A stretch of DNA of 64,000 nucleotides. Source: Lachnospiraceae bacterium. Its GTDB lineage: Bacteria; Bacillota; Clostridia; Lachnospirales; Lachnospiraceae. The notes beneath the pieces are model-generated. The model was not told the origin of the DNA, did not search any database, and saw only the letters and a list, made by a program, of their open reading frames with translations. The DNA lies in contig FZRB01000008.1 of the NCBI GenBank assembly GCA_900199595.1, positions 62,001 through 126,000 on the forward strand, given 5' to 3'. Each line of letters starts with the position of its first letter. Position 1 is the stretch's first letter. Of the stretch, positions 53,593 to 62,620 are shown one piece after another. The position numbers and the translations under genes were made by a program.

Positions 53593-54954
53593 ATGAAAAT
53601 AGGTGATTTTCTTAAAACTACAAAAGGGAAGGTCGTAACTATAGGAGGAACTACGGTTGTTGCCGTGGGCATAGCGCTTGCAGTACTCTTTATGGGTGGA
53701 GGCTATAGAAGTATTCTCGTCGAGCAGGTTGAGGGAATCGTTGATGTTATAGGCGAAAGAAATAACGGTCAGGCCTACTCCGGACAGCGTCTCTACAGTG
53801 GCGATGATGTAACCGTCCATGAAGCTTCATCCATGACTATGTGTATGGATAATGACAAATATGTTTACGCAGATGCTAATACGCATTTTACTCTCAAGGC
53901 AAGCTCTGCAAAGGAAAACAGTAAGATCAAGATATCTCTTGATAAGGGTTCCGAGCTGAATGTACTCAAATCCAAGCTTGGTCCCGATGATTCCTATGAA
54001 GTCGAAACTCCTAACTCGACCATGTCTGTAAGAGGTACCACCTTCAGAGTTACTGTTTATGAAGGTCCGGACGGTCTTGTTTATACTCTTCTTGAAGTCG
54101 AGGAGGGTGTAGTTCTTGCCAGACTTATGACAAGAGACGGTACATTTAACGGTATAGAAAGAGAATTCAGAGCAGGAGAAAGTGCTCTTATAAGAGGAAA
54201 TTCTGATTTCTCAGAGTTCGTTTTAACACGTGATAACGATGCTACATGGCATCTTGATTATTCAACACTTCCGGAAGACAGCGTAGAAAGACTTATTGCA
54301 CTTCTTGAAAAAGAACACATCTTAGATCCGGATAACGGTGATACATCTCAGACAACTGAAGAAGCAACTACAGAAGCACTTAAAGAAGAGTCAAAGGAAA
54401 AGACTAACGAAAAGGATAAAGACAAAGAAAAGACTACAGAAAAGACCACGGAAAAGAGTGCTAAGAGCGGTGATACGAAAGCAACACCGACTCCGGAACC
54501 GGAAGCAACCGCGGCGCCTACTGCTAATAATACAACTCCAACGACCGCTCCAAAGAAGGATAAAGACAAAAAGACTACAGAAGAAAAGAAAAAGACTACA
54601 GAAGAAAAGAAGAAAACTACAGAAGAAAAGAAGAAGACTACAGAAGAACCAACTCCGGAACCACAGCCTACTGCAGAACCGACTGCTGAGCCTACTCCGG
54701 ATCCAACTCCGGATCCAACTCCAGATCCTACTGCTGAGCCTACTCCGGAACCTACCCCTCATGTTCACAGTTGGGGTGACTGGGAGACAACCCAGAAGGC
54801 AACCTGTACAGTAGACGGAACAAAAGTAAGAACCTGCTCTTCCTGCGGAGAACAGGAATCAGATGTGATTTCCAGACTGGGTCACAACTGGGTTCAGAGT
54901 CCAGTACAGGGTCAGGGCGGCTATGTATGCAGCCGATGCGGAAAAACCAGATAA
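53593..54954 (+). CDS. FecR-domain membrane-anchored protein with Cys-pair C-terminus
   Basis: 453 aa: N-terminal helix (about 15-37), a FecR domain (about 45-210, with VEGIVDVIGERNNGQ and ETPNSTMSVRGTTFRV, the common FecR signature), a Lys/Thr/Glu repeat (7-residue unit KTTEEKK repeated about four times), Pro/Thr-rich PTPDP repeats, and a C-terminal HVHSWGDWE... module with two Cys pairs (CSSCG, CSRCG) resembling a zinc ribbon. No sigma factor is nearby, so this is not the iron-citrate system; FecR domains also occur with CHASE2 proteins, which fits the neighbour. ATG 53593 follows AAAGGT; a GTG two codons earlier is less likely. Confidence 0.85.
   Translation: MKIGDFLKTTKGKVVTIGGTTVVAVGIALAVLFMGGGYRSILVEQVEGIVDVIGERNNGQAYSGQRLYSGDDVTVHEASSMTMCMDNDKYVYADANTHFTLKASSAKENSKIKISLDKGSELNVLKSKLGPDDSYEVETPNSTMSVRGTTFRVTVYEGPDGLVYTLLEVEEGVVLARLMTRDGTFNGIEREFRAGESALIRGNSDFSEFVLTRDNDATWHLDYSTLPEDSVERLIALLEKEHILDPDNGDTSQTTEEATTEALKEESKEKTNEKDKDKEKTTEKTTEKSAKSGDTKATPTPEPEATAAPTANNTTPTTAPKKDKDKKTTEEKKKTTEEKKKTTEEKKKTTEEPTPEPQPTAEPTAEPTPDPTPDPTPDPTAEPTPEPTPHVHSWGDWETTQKATCTVDGTKVRTCSSCGEQESDVISRLGHNWVQSPVQGQGGYVCSRCGKTR
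54571..54648 (+). repeat. 21-bp tandem repeat coding KTTEEKK
   Basis: About four units with base AAGACTACAGAAGAAAAGAA, in frame in the FecR-domain gene. This is low-complexity linker coding sequence, length-variable in principle, and not a CRISPR array. Confidence 0.85.
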
Positions 54955-54977
54955 TCTGTTATTATGCAGAACAAATA

Positions 54978-55024
54978 TGGCACCCTCGACTGATAATCAT
55001 CAGATGTGGGTGCCACATTTTTTC
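54978..55024 (+). terminator. Terminator of the CHASE2/FecR operon
   Basis: TGGCACCC (54978-54985) pairs with GGGTGCCA (55008-55015), with an inner CTGAT/ATCAG stem, and is followed by ACATTTTTT. Confidence 0.85.
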
Positions 55025-55049
55025 GATAGTCCAACTGGAATGATGAAAG

Positions 55050-55226
55050 CTATCGATCTTTAAATTTTATTCTGATAATAAAGCTGACTATCAGAATCAC
55101 AACCATTACTGCTAAAAGAATTATGTCCGAAACCTTGAATTCTTTTCTGGTTGCACAGACAGCAGTTCGATATAGCAGAAAAATGATTATCAAAACATTT
55201 ACTATGCCCGTAATGTTTTTTACCAT
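55050..55226 (-). CDS. Small membrane protein, 58 aa, downstream of trpA
   Basis: ATG at 55226 with a very strong ribosome-binding site (AGGAGGG, 8 nt upstream) encodes 58 residues with two predicted helices (about 8-20 and 35-52) and a basic end RIKFKDR. No family is recognised. It lies 136 bp after trpA on the same strand; the flanking GTGTAA and TTACAC around the ribosome-binding site can pair. An overlapping frame in the same stretch lacks a ribosome-binding site and is rich in Cys/Asn/Ser. Confidence 0.65.
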   Translation of the reverse strand: MVKNITGIVNVLIIIFLLYRTAVCATRKEFKVSDIILLAVMVVILIVSFIIRIKFKDR

Positions 55227-55329
55227 TTCGTGTAACCCTCCTATAACCCAAAACTTACACTGTAGCTATATGATAGCACACTATAAATGCATTTAAAATA
55301 TCAAATTCTTATTATAAATTTGTTATTTT

Positions 55330-55380
55330 ATGATGTGGGTGTCAAAAGTACCTTTTGACACCCTATGACATACGGATTGC
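55330..55380 (-). repeat. 51-bp repeat copy 3, overlapping the trpA stop codon
   Basis: The minus strand has GCAATCCGTATGTCATAG followed by the GGGTGTCAAAAG/CTTTTGACACCC hairpin (12-bp stem, loop GTA). It differs from copy 1 (16854-16904) at one base. The first 18 bases encode the last five residues AIRMS and the stop of trpA. The hairpin may end the trp transcript though the U-tract is poor. Confidence 0.9.
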
Positions 55381-56139
55381 ACTGACCATAGACTTTACGT
55401 ATTCTGCCAGCTTTTCGGGGGCATCGCTTCCATATTCGGCAACTATTCTTACCATAGCAGAGCCTACGATAGCACCATCTGCTATTTCTGACATTTTCTG
55501 TGCCTGCTCAGGTGTGCTTATTCCGAAACCTATAGCTGCAGGAGTATCTGTTGCTTCCTTTATCAGCTTCACGATGGAATTGATATCTGTCGTTATCTCA
55601 CTTCTTACTCCGGTAACTCCCAGAGAAGAAACAACATATAAGAAGCCTTTTGCCTGGGATGCTATCATCTTGATTCTGTCAGCACTGGTAGGTGCGATCA
55701 TGGATATAAAATCCATTCCATACTTAGCAGCTGTCTCATCAAATTCGTGACGCTCCTCAAACGGGCAGTCAGGTATAATTATTCCATCTGCACCTGCCTC
55801 AGAAGCATTCTGGAAAAACTTCTCTGTTCCGTAATGATAAACTGGATTTGCATAGGTCATATAAACAATAGGGATATCGTAGTCCTTTCTCAGATCTTTT
55901 ACCAGCTGGAATACTTTATCAGTTGTCATCCCCGATGCAAGTGCCCTGATATCAGCCTCCTGAATAACAGGTCCTTCGGCGATAGGGTCGGAAAATGGAA
56001 TTCCCACCTCTATAAGATCTGCACCTGCTTCAATAACAGCTCTGAAGTTATTTAAGCTTATCTCATAGTCCGGGTCTCCGGCTGTAAGAAATGCGATAAA
56101 CGCTTTTTTATTTTCAAATGCTTTATATATTCTACTCAT
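55363..56139 (-). CDS. trpA: Tryptophan synthase alpha chain
   Basis: 258 aa, usual length. Cleaves indole-3-glycerol phosphate to indole and glyceraldehyde-3-phosphate, passing indole to TrpB. Catalytic acids are in the DLIEVGIPFSDPIAEGPVIQ segment and in the loop; VSSLGVTGVRSE and GFGISTPEQ form the phosphate-binding sites. Last gene of the trp operon, 25 bp after trpB. Its last five codons lie within a dispersed repeat. Confidence 0.97.
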   Translation of the reverse strand: MSRIYKAFENKKAFIAFLTAGDPDYEISLNNFRAVIEAGADLIEVGIPFSDPIAEGPVIQEADIRALASGMTTDKVFQLVKDLRKDYDIPIVYMTYANPVYHYGTEKFFQNASEAGADGIIIPDCPFEERHEFDETAAKYGMDFISMIAPTSADRIKMIASQAKGFLYVVSSLGVTGVRSEITTDINSIVKLIKEATDTPAAIGFGISTPEQAQKMSEIADGAIVGSAMVRIVAEYGSDAPEKLAEYVKSMVSAIRMS

Positions 56140-56164
56140 GTGTTTTCTCCTAAGATTATAAATA

Positions 56165-57367
56165 CTAATCGTGTATATCTACTCCACGATAACGTGCGAT
56201 GGCAGCCACATCCTTATCTCCACGGCCTGATATAGTACATACAATAATACTGTCCTTTGGCATCTCAGGAGCGATCTTCAGAACATGAGCCACAGCATGA
56301 CTGCTTTCTATAGCAGGGATGATACCCTCTGTTCTTGACAGATATTCAAAGGCTCTTACTGCTTCTTCATCTGTAATAGGTACATACTCAGCTCTTCCTA
56401 TAGATGCAAGATAAGCATGCTCAGGTCCTATTCCCGGATAATCAAGTCCGGCTGAGATTGAGTAAACAGGAGCGATCTGTCCGTATTCATCCTGACAGAA
56501 AAGAGACTTCATACCATGGAATATACCCATGGAACCATTTGCCATAGTGGCCGCATTTTTCGGATTATCTACTCCGAGTCCTGCTGCTTCACAGCCTATA
56601 AGTCTTACTCCCTCATCCTTTATATATTCATAGAAAGAACCTATGGCATTACTTCCACCACCAACGCAGGCGATAACCACATCCGGAAGCTTTCCTTCTG
56701 CTTCAAGAATCTGCGCACGGCTCTCCTTGCTGATAACAGATTGGAAGTCTCTTACTATAGTAGGAAATGGATGAGGCCCCATAACAGAACCAAGTACATA
56801 CAGTGTATCATCTACTCTGCTTACCCATTCTCTCATGGCTTCATTTACGGCATCCTTCAAAACCCTGGTTCCTGTCTTAACAGCATGAACCTTGGCACCC
56901 AGAAGCTCCATTCTGAATACATTCAGTGCCTGTCTGATGGTATCCTCTTCGCCCATAAATATCTCACATTCCATATCCATAAGAGCAGCTGCTGTAGCCG
57001 TTGCAACACCGTGCTGGCCTGCTCCTGTCTCAGCTATAACTCTGGTCTTTCCCATTTTCTTGGCAAGAAGTACCTGACCGAGAACATTATTGATCTTATG
57101 AGAACCTGTATGGTTCAGATCCTCTCTCTTGAGATAGATTTTTGCTCCACCCAGATCTCTTGTCATCTTATCTGCATAATAAAGAAGAGACGGACGTCCT
57201 GCATACTCTCTGTTCAGCTTGTCCAGTTCAGCAACGAACTCAGGATCATTCTTATAATGCTCATAAGCCTCTTCCAATTTGTGAATCTCATTCATCAGAG
57301 TTTCGGGGATATACTGTCCGCCGAACTCACCAAATCTTCCTACTACTTTTTCTTCGATATTACTCAT
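56165..57367 (-). CDS. trpB: Tryptophan synthase beta chain
   Basis: 400 aa, TrpB1 type. PLP-dependent; makes tryptophan from indole and serine. The PLP lysine is K91 in [10 protein letters not shown]; phosphate loop [10 protein letters not shown] and [13 protein letters not shown] are intact. Its ATG overlaps the TGA of the trpF fusion by 4 bp (translational coupling). Confidence 0.98.
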   Translation of the reverse strand: MSNIEEKVVGRFGEFGGQYIPETLMNEIHKLEEAYEHYKNDPEFVAELDKLNREYAGRPSLLYYADKMTRDLGGAKIYLKREDLNHTGSHKINNVLGQVLLAKKMGKTRVIAETGAGQHGVATATAAALMDMECEIFMGEEDTIRQALNVFRMELLGAKVHAVKTGTRVLKDAVNEAMREWVSRVDDTLYVLGSVMGPHPFPTIVRDFQSVISKESRAQILEAEGKLPDVVIACVGGGSNAIGSFYEYIKDEGVRLIGCEAAGLGVDNPKNAATMANGSMGIFHGMKSLFCQDEYGQIAPVYSISAGLDYPGIGPEHAYLASIGRAEYVPITDEEAVRAFEYLSRTEGIIPAIESSHAVAHVLKIAPEMPKDSIIVCTISGRGDKDVAAIARYRGVDIHD

Positions 57368-58473
57368 ATCTTTTCTACCTTTCCTTTTTCCAAGTACACG
57401 AACTCCAGCTCGTCACTAATAACTTTGTTTTTGAATATTATATAACCGCATTTTTGATATAGGGAAATATTATCAATACTTCTCGTACTTGTAAACAGTT
57501 CATATCGTTTTCCGGGATAGCACTTTTCTATTTCCTCCAGAAGATGTCGTCCATATCCCCTGCGCTGTCTGGTTGGATGAACCATCAGTTTTCCGATATA
57601 TACTGTTCCATCCTTTTCCGAGGCACGGACCGATCCGATTATCTTTCCGTCTTCTACTAACTTAAGAACTGTTCCTGCTTCGAACTCTTCGATCACTTCT
57701 TCTAAAGTTTCCTTAAGGGGCGGGATGTCCCTGCTCTTAAAGAGAGCGGCTTCACTCTGATATGCAAGATACTGAAGCTGCAGGATTTCCTCTAAGTCTT
57801 CCCGCTTTGCATAGGAAATGCCCGGCTCCTCATCCACAAGAGATGTGCATGATTCTGTCTCCCGCACCAGCTCTACGAATCGTCTCATCTTCTCCGGGTC
57901 CTTCAGCTTATTAGTTTCAACACCGGAACTAACATCAACACCATATGGATGAAGGGCACTTACAGCTTCTCTGATATTATCCGGGCTCAGGCCTCCTGCC
58001 AGAAGGTACGGGCGTTTTATCTCATCCAGCTTACTCCAGTCAAAAGTATCTCCGGAACCGGTTCCCGAATCCACCAGCACAAGGTCTGCTGCTGACTCTT
58101 CAATTTCCGAGATGCTGCTGATCTTATTTATGTTGAAAGCCCTGATGATCTTAATCGAAGCGTCTGCCGGTTTCAACAGACTTCTCAGCTCTGCTATATA
58201 GTCATTATCTTCACTTCCGTGAAGCTGGGCTATATCGATGACTCCTTCGTTCATGAGTTCTGCCACAAAATGCACATCTTCATTCACGAATACTCCAACT
58301 GCCTGTATCTCCGGATCCAGCCGGCTCTTTAATGTCACGGCAGTTTCCTTATCCACATAACGGTGACTGAAATCCGCAAACACAAAGCCTATGTAATCCG
58401 GGTGGAGCGCATTTGCCATCTCAATATCTTCTATTCTTTTTAAACCGCATATCTTAATCTTAGTACCCATCAT
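57364..58473 (-). CDS. trpF: Phosphoribosylanthranilate isomerase fused to GNAT acetyltransferase-like domain
   Basis: About 369 aa. Residues 1 to about 210 are a (beta/alpha)8 phosphoribosylanthranilate isomerase: catalytic Cys in [10 protein letters not shown], acid in [13 protein letters not shown], phosphate-binding [10 protein letters not shown] and [16 protein letters not shown] domain follows (about 225-365): acetyl-CoA loop [20 protein letters not shown] strand and [11 protein letters not shown]. TrpF is normally about 200 aa and free-standing or fused to TrpC, so a GNAT tail is unusual. The extra domain's substrate is unknown. Start codons are ambiguous: ATGs at 58479, 58473 and 58470, and a TTG at 58485; 58473 best suits the GGGA. 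Confidence 0.9.
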   Translation of the reverse strand: MMGTKIKICGLKRIEDIEMANALHPDYIGFVFADFSHRYVDKETAVTLKSRLDPEIQAVGVFVNEDVHFVAELMNEGVIDIAQLHGSEDNDYIAELRSLLKPADASIKIIRAFNINKISSISEIEESAADLVLVDSGTGSGDTFDWSKLDEIKRPYLLAGGLSPDNIREAVSALHPYGVDVSSGVETNKLKDPEKMRRFVELVRETESCTSLVDEEPGISYAKREDLEEILQLQYLAYQSEAALFKSRDIPPLKETLEEVIEEFEAGTVLKLVEDGKIIGSVRASEKDGTVYIGKLMVHPTRQRRGYGRHLLEEIEKCYPGKRYELFTSTRSIDNISLYQKCGYIIFKNKVISDELEFVYLEKGKVEKI

Positions 58474-58497
58474 AAACATTCCCAAAAGATGACCCTT

Positions 58498-58532
58498 GGT
58501 GACACTTTTTTATCAGGTGAAAAACTGTCACC
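58498..58532 (-). repeat. Intercistronic hairpin between trpC and trpF
   Basis: GGTGACAC (58498-58505) and CTGTCACC (58525-58532) with A/T runs inside. It begins 2 bp past the trpC stop and includes the internal alternative stem GGTGA/TCACC. It resembles the TGACA/TGTCA terminator family, but without a U-tract. Confidence 0.6.
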
Positions 58533-58534
58533 TT

Positions 58535-59332
58535 TTATGCTAACTTCATTTTCTGTATCAGGCCCGGCTTATCACTGCTTCTCATGAGCATTTCGCCGAT
58601 AAGCACCGCATCTGTTCCGTTTTCCTTTAGTGCCTTCACATCAGCGGGTTTTTCTATTCCGCTTTCGGACACGAATATGATGTCCTTCGGAACCAGACTC
58701 CTGAGTCTGATGCTGTTATTTATATCCACTTTAAAGTTTTTAAGATTTCTGTTATTTACTCCCAGTATCCTTGCGCCTGCCGCAAGACATCTCTTTACTT
58801 CTTCCTCATCATGAGCTTCAAAGAGACAGGAAAGTCCTAGGGTATCTGCTATTTTGTAATATTCCTTAAGCTGCTCATCGGTAAGGATTGCAGCGATAAG
58901 AAGAATTGCCGAAGCTCCCATAAGTTTTGCCTGATAAATCATATAAGAATCGATTGTAAAATCTTTTCTAAGGACCGGTAAGCTTACCTGCTTTACTATT
59001 CCCTTAAGATATTCGTCGCTTCCTTTGAATCTGTCGGGTTCGGTGAGACAGGAAATGGCATCAGCCCCGCTTCTTTCATACTCCAGTGCTATATCCAGAT
59101 AAGGAAAATCTTCTGCGATCACTCCCTTGGATGGAGATGCCTTCTTTACTTCAGAGATAATGGAAAGTCCCTTCTTTGATAAAGCCTCTTCAAAGGGATA
59201 ATCAAATTCCTGAACCTCCATCTCTCTTGCAGCCATGAGTTCTGCATCTCTCTCAATATTTTTCGGAGTATACTCTGACTTCTGTTTTTCTATTCTGATT
59301 CTTGTAAGATCAGCTAATTCATCCAGGATCAT
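58535..59332 (-). CDS. trpC: Indole-3-glycerol phosphate synthase
   Basis: 265 aa, monofunctional. Converts CdRP to indole-3-glycerol phosphate. Conserved features: EVKKASPSKGVI near the start of the barrel, PVLRKDFTID, GVNNRNL, VSESGI and VLIGEMLM. Between trpD and trpF in the usual clostridial order. Confidence 0.97.
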   Translation of the reverse strand: MILDELADLTRIRIEKQKSEYTPKNIERDAELMAAREMEVQEFDYPFEEALSKKGLSIISEVKKASPSKGVIAEDFPYLDIALEYERSGADAISCLTEPDRFKGSDEYLKGIVKQVSLPVLRKDFTIDSYMIYQAKLMGASAILLIAAILTDEQLKEYYKIADTLGLSCLFEAHDEEEVKRCLAAGARILGVNNRNLKNFKVDINNSIRLRSLVPKDIIFVSESGIEKPADVKALKENGTDAVLIGEMLMRSSDKPGLIQKMKLA

Positions 59333-59412
59333 ATCTATAATCTCTCATTTCTAAAATATTATCTGCTTTTCATTCAGCTTTTCCGGAAAATGTATTCTCC
59401 CGTAAACTTATC

Positions 59413-60432
59413 CTATCTGTTACTTACTTCAATAAATTTCTCAAGTGTTTCTGTAGCCTTACCGGAAGCAATGATCTCCTCAGCCAGCTTGATTCCTTCC
59501 TTCATGGAATCAGCCTTTCCTCCTATATAAAGAGCTGCACCGGCATTCAGAAGTGTTGCCTCTCTCTTTGGTCCCTGCTCCTCTCCGCTGAGGATACTTC
59601 TGGTGATGGCCGCATTTTCCTCAGGAGCTCCACCTACAAGATCTTCCTTCTTGCATGTTTTAAATCCGAAATCCTCAGGTCTGATAACTCTTGTCTTATA
59701 CCATCCGTCCTTTATCTCACAGATAGTTGTTGGTGAGCTGAGGGATATCTCATCCAACTTATCCTGTCCGAAAACAACCATTCCTCTCTTAACACCCAGA
59801 TCTGAAAGAACCTGTGCAAGAGGCTCAACAAGATATTCATCATATACACCCAGAAGCATCTGAGTTGGCTTTCCGGGATTTGTAAGAGGTCCGAGAATGT
59901 TGAATACCGTTCTGAAGCCCAGTTCTTTTCTGATAGGTCCCACATACTTCATGGAAGTGTGATATTTCTGAGCAAAGAAGAAACACATTCCGACTTCCTT
60001 CAGCAGTTCAACGCATTTGTCAGGATCCTGCTGTATATTTACTCCAAGCGCCTCAAGACAGTCAGCCGTTCCGCACTTTGAAGAAGCAGCTCTGTTACCG
60101 TGCTTAGCAACCTTCATTCCGCCTGCTGCAGCAATAAGTGCAGAGGTTGTGGATATATTGAAGCTGTGAGCATTATCTCCGCCTGTTCCTACTATTTCAA
60201 ATATCTCCATTCCTGTATCAACTGGGATTGCATGGTCCCTCATGGCAGCTGCACAGCCTGCTATCTCATCCTTTGTCTCAGCCTTTGCGCTCTTTGTTGA
60301 AAGAGCTGAAAGAAATGCCGCATTCTGAGTCGGAGTTGTCTCACCGCTCATTATCTCATTCATTACTGTGTAAGCCTCATCATATGTTAAGTCCTGTTTA
60401 TTTACTATTTTCTCAATTGCATCCTTTATCAT
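59413..60432 (-). CDS. trpD: Anthranilate phosphoribosyltransferase
   Basis: 339 aa. Transfers phosphoribose from PRPP to anthranilate. The PRPP-binding motif [14 protein letters not shown] and [12 protein letters not shown] are intact; GPLTNPG is the second conserved segment. It starts after GGAGGTAT, 51 bp after the trpG stop. Confidence 0.97.
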   Translation of the reverse strand: MIKDAIEKIVNKQDLTYDEAYTVMNEIMSGETTPTQNAAFLSALSTKSAKAETKDEIAGCAAAMRDHAIPVDTGMEIFEIVGTGGDNAHSFNISTTSALIAAAGGMKVAKHGNRAASSKCGTADCLEALGVNIQQDPDKCVELLKEVGMCFFFAQKYHTSMKYVGPIRKELGFRTVFNILGPLTNPGKPTQMLLGVYDEYLVEPLAQVLSDLGVKRGMVVFGQDKLDEISLSSPTTICEIKDGWYKTRVIRPEDFGFKTCKKEDLVGGAPEENAAITRSILSGEEQGPKREATLLNAGAALYIGGKADSMKEGIKLAEEIIASGKATETLEKFIEVSNR

Positions 60433-60450
60433 TTTTATATACCTCCTTGA

Positions 60451-60492
60451 AAAAGATGACAGTTTTTCATCTGATAATTATTTTCATCTTTT
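60451..60492 (-). repeat. Intercistronic hairpin between trpG and trpD
   Basis: AAAAGATGA (60451-60459) and TCATCTTTT (60484-60492) are exact complements separated by 24 bp, and the trpG TGA is inside the distal arm. It resembles the TGACA/TGTCA family at its base. Confidence 0.55.
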
Positions 60493-61074
60493 GATAAAGT
60501 TCTTTAAGATTGTCTCGCCCTCTGGGGTGAGTATTGATTCGGGGTGGAACTGAAGTCCGTACACCGGATAGTCGGTGTGTTTTACCGCCATTACCTCTCC
60601 GTCGTCGTCCGACGCGGCTATTACCTCCAGGCACTCCGGAAGGGTTTCGCTCTTTGCTGCCAGGGAATGATATCTTGCAACTTTCAATTTACCTGCCTGA
60701 CCATCCTGTACTTCGCCGACGCCTTCAAAGATTGCTTCCCCGTTTTTGATGGAGCATACTGACTGTTTTCCGTGCATCAGTCTCTTAGCATAGGTAACTG
60801 TCGCCCCGAACACCTCGCATATGGCCTGATGTCCCAGACATACACCTAGTATAGGGATCTTACCTGCCAGACTGCTTACTACCTCCTCACATACCCCGGC
60901 ATCGGAAGGTTTTCCCGGTCCGGGTGATAATATGATATGGGAGGGTTTTAATTTTTCTATCTCCTCTACAGTCATCTCATCATTTCTTATAACCTTTATA
61001 TCCGGTTCCAGCTTTCCCACCAGCTGATACAGGTTATATGAGAAGCTGTCGTAATTATCTATCAGTAAAATCAT
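60484..61074 (-). CDS. trpG: Anthranilate synthase component II (glutamine amidotransferase)
   Basis: 196 aa, class I amidotransferase: nucleophile C79 in GVCLGHQA, His-Glu pair in QFHPESILTPEG, oxyanion SPGPGKPSD. Supplies ammonia to TrpE. Its ATG overlaps the trpE stop by 4 bp, ensuring matched amounts. Confidence 0.96.
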   Translation of the reverse strand: MILLIDNYDSFSYNLYQLVGKLEPDIKVIRNDEMTVEEIEKLKPSHIILSPGPGKPSDAGVCEEVVSSLAGKIPILGVCLGHQAICEVFGATVTYAKRLMHGKQSVCSIKNGEAIFEGVGEVQDGQAGKLKVARYHSLAAKSETLPECLEVIAASDDDGEVMAVKHTDYPVYGLQFHPESILTPEGETILKNFIKR

Positions 61075-62537
61075 ATCTTTGTCTCCAATGCATTCACTAC
61101 TGCCTTAGCCTTATTAATGCTCTCCTGGTATTCCTTTGTCGGATCGGAGTCTGCCACGATTCCCGCTCCGCTTCTTACGAATACTTTACCATTCTTCTTA
61201 TAAGCTATCCGGATAGCTATACAGGTATCCATATTTCCGGTGAAATCGATATATCCGATAGCGCCTCCGTATATGCCTCTCTTGTTGTTTTCCAGCTCAT
61301 CTATAAGCTGACAGGCTCTTATCTTCGGAGCCCCCGAAAGTGTTCCTGCAGGAAGCACAGCCTCTATGGCATCCAGTGCATCCTTATCATCTCTTATCTC
61401 ACCTCTTACCGTTGAGCCGATGTGCATTACATGTGAGAATCTGAGTATCTCCATGTAGCTTTCAACCTCAACAGTTCCAAACTTGCTGACCTTTCCCAGA
61501 TCATTACGTCCCAGATCTACAAGCATATTATGCTCGGCCAGTTCCTTTTCGTCCTGAAGAAGTTCTTTCTCAAGTGCCGCATCCTCTTCAGCATCCTTTC
61601 CTCTCGGTCTTGTTCCTGCCAGAGGAAATGTATGAAGCACCCCATCTTTCAGATTCACCAGTGTCTCCGGGGAAGCTCCTGCAACCTCCACATCTGTTCC
61701 CGAGAAGTAAAACATATAAGGAGAAGGATTGATGGTTCTGAGGATTCTATAGGTATCCAGCAGGCTTCCTTCAAAGGGAGCTTCCAGTCTGTTTGAAAGA
61801 ACTATCTGGAATATATCACCTTCAAAGATATGATTCTTTGCCTTTTCAACCATTTTACAGTAGCTGTCTTTATCAAATATCGGCTTAAACTCACCAAGTA
61901 TTTTCCCTCCGGGATCATTTGCTTTCTTTCCGTTTTCTATAAGATTCTTAAGCTCTCCCAGCTCTTTCGTTACTCGTTCATAATCTGAATCCAGCTCAGC
62001 GACACGTACATTTGCTATCAGCACTATCTTCTGTCTGACATTGTCAAATGCGATGACCTTATCAAAGAACATCAGGTCCACATCCTTGAACTCATCCTCG
62101 TCGAATACATCACTCTTTAATACCGGCTCACTGTATTTGAGATAATCATAGGAGAAATAACCTACAAGTCCTCCGGTGAAGGGTGGAAGAAAATCGAATC
62201 TGGGACTGCGGTACTCCGAAAGCACCTCACGCAGATACTCGGATGGATTCTCAGTAGAGAATTCCTTTTCTTCATTAGTATCCGTTACAACCTTCATGGC
62301 TCCGTTTATACAGCTTATCTCAAGCTTCGGTTCATATCCGAGAAATGTATACCTGCCCCAGGTCTCCTGAGCCTGTGCTGACTCCAGCATATACGCATGA
62401 GTCGAAGCCGCTTTCAGTACACGTAAGGTCTCGATTGGAGTGGTAAAGTCCGAAAGCAGCTCAGTACTTACAGGCGCCACTTTATAACCACTAAGGTTCA
62501 TATTTTTTAATTCATCAAGTGAGGGTCTAATATCCAT
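61071..62537 (-). CDS. trpE: Anthranilate synthase component I
   Basis: 488 aa. Makes anthranilate from chorismate. The N-terminal YMLESAQAQETWGRYTFLG corresponds to the LLES-type tryptophan-feedback site; the catalytic part holds VLSNRLEAPF, GTRPRGKDAEED, HNMLVDLGRNDLG and GTLSGAPKIRA. The ATG at 62537 follows AAGGGAGAAGG; an open frame extends to 62615 without comparable signals. Confidence 0.97.
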   Translation of the reverse strand: MDIRPSLDELKNMNLSGYKVAPVSTELLSDFTTPIETLRVLKAASTHAYMLESAQAQETWGRYTFLGYEPKLEISCINGAMKVVTDTNEEKEFSTENPSEYLREVLSEYRSPRFDFLPPFTGGLVGYFSYDYLKYSEPVLKSDVFDEDEFKDVDLMFFDKVIAFDNVRQKIVLIANVRVAELDSDYERVTKELGELKNLIENGKKANDPGGKILGEFKPIFDKDSYCKMVEKAKNHIFEGDIFQIVLSNRLEAPFEGSLLDTYRILRTINPSPYMFYFSGTDVEVAGASPETLVNLKDGVLHTFPLAGTRPRGKDAEEDAALEKELLQDEKELAEHNMLVDLGRNDLGKVSKFGTVEVESYMEILRFSHVMHIGSTVRGEIRDDKDALDAIEAVLPAGTLSGAPKIRACQLIDELENNKRGIYGGAIGYIDFTGNMDTCIAIRIAYKKNGKVFVRSGAGIVADSDPTKEYQESINKAKAVVNALETKI

Positions 62538-62598
62538 ATCCTTCTCCCTTCTTTTCCTTCTCCATGTCAGTCCGCCAAAAAGATTACAAAATCTCATC

Positions 62599-62617
62599 AG
62601 GTGAAAAAGTGTCACCT
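62599..62617 (-). repeat. Small hairpin between the ACT gene and trpE
   Basis: AGGTGA/TCACCT with 7-nt loop, 4 bp after the ACT gene stop. Same sequence theme as the hairpin at 58498-58532. Confidence 0.5.
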
Positions 62618-62620
62618 TTT

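Noticed and set aside
54571-54760. Possible CRISPR-like tandem repeats
   Set aside because: Units are contiguous and in frame, with no spacers and no cas genes.
54338-54814. Arg/Lys-rich 158-codon frame in the FecR gene
   Set aside because: Shadow of low-complexity repeats in the real frame.
53593-54954. FecR anti-sigma factor of iron-citrate uptake
   Set aside because: No ECF sigma factor or TonB receptor is nearby and the organism appears Gram-positive; only the FecR domain is shared.
55060-55251. Minus-strand frame of 63 codons after trpA
   Set aside because: It overlaps the 58-aa membrane-protein frame, which has the ribosome-binding site and a sensible hydrophobic pattern.
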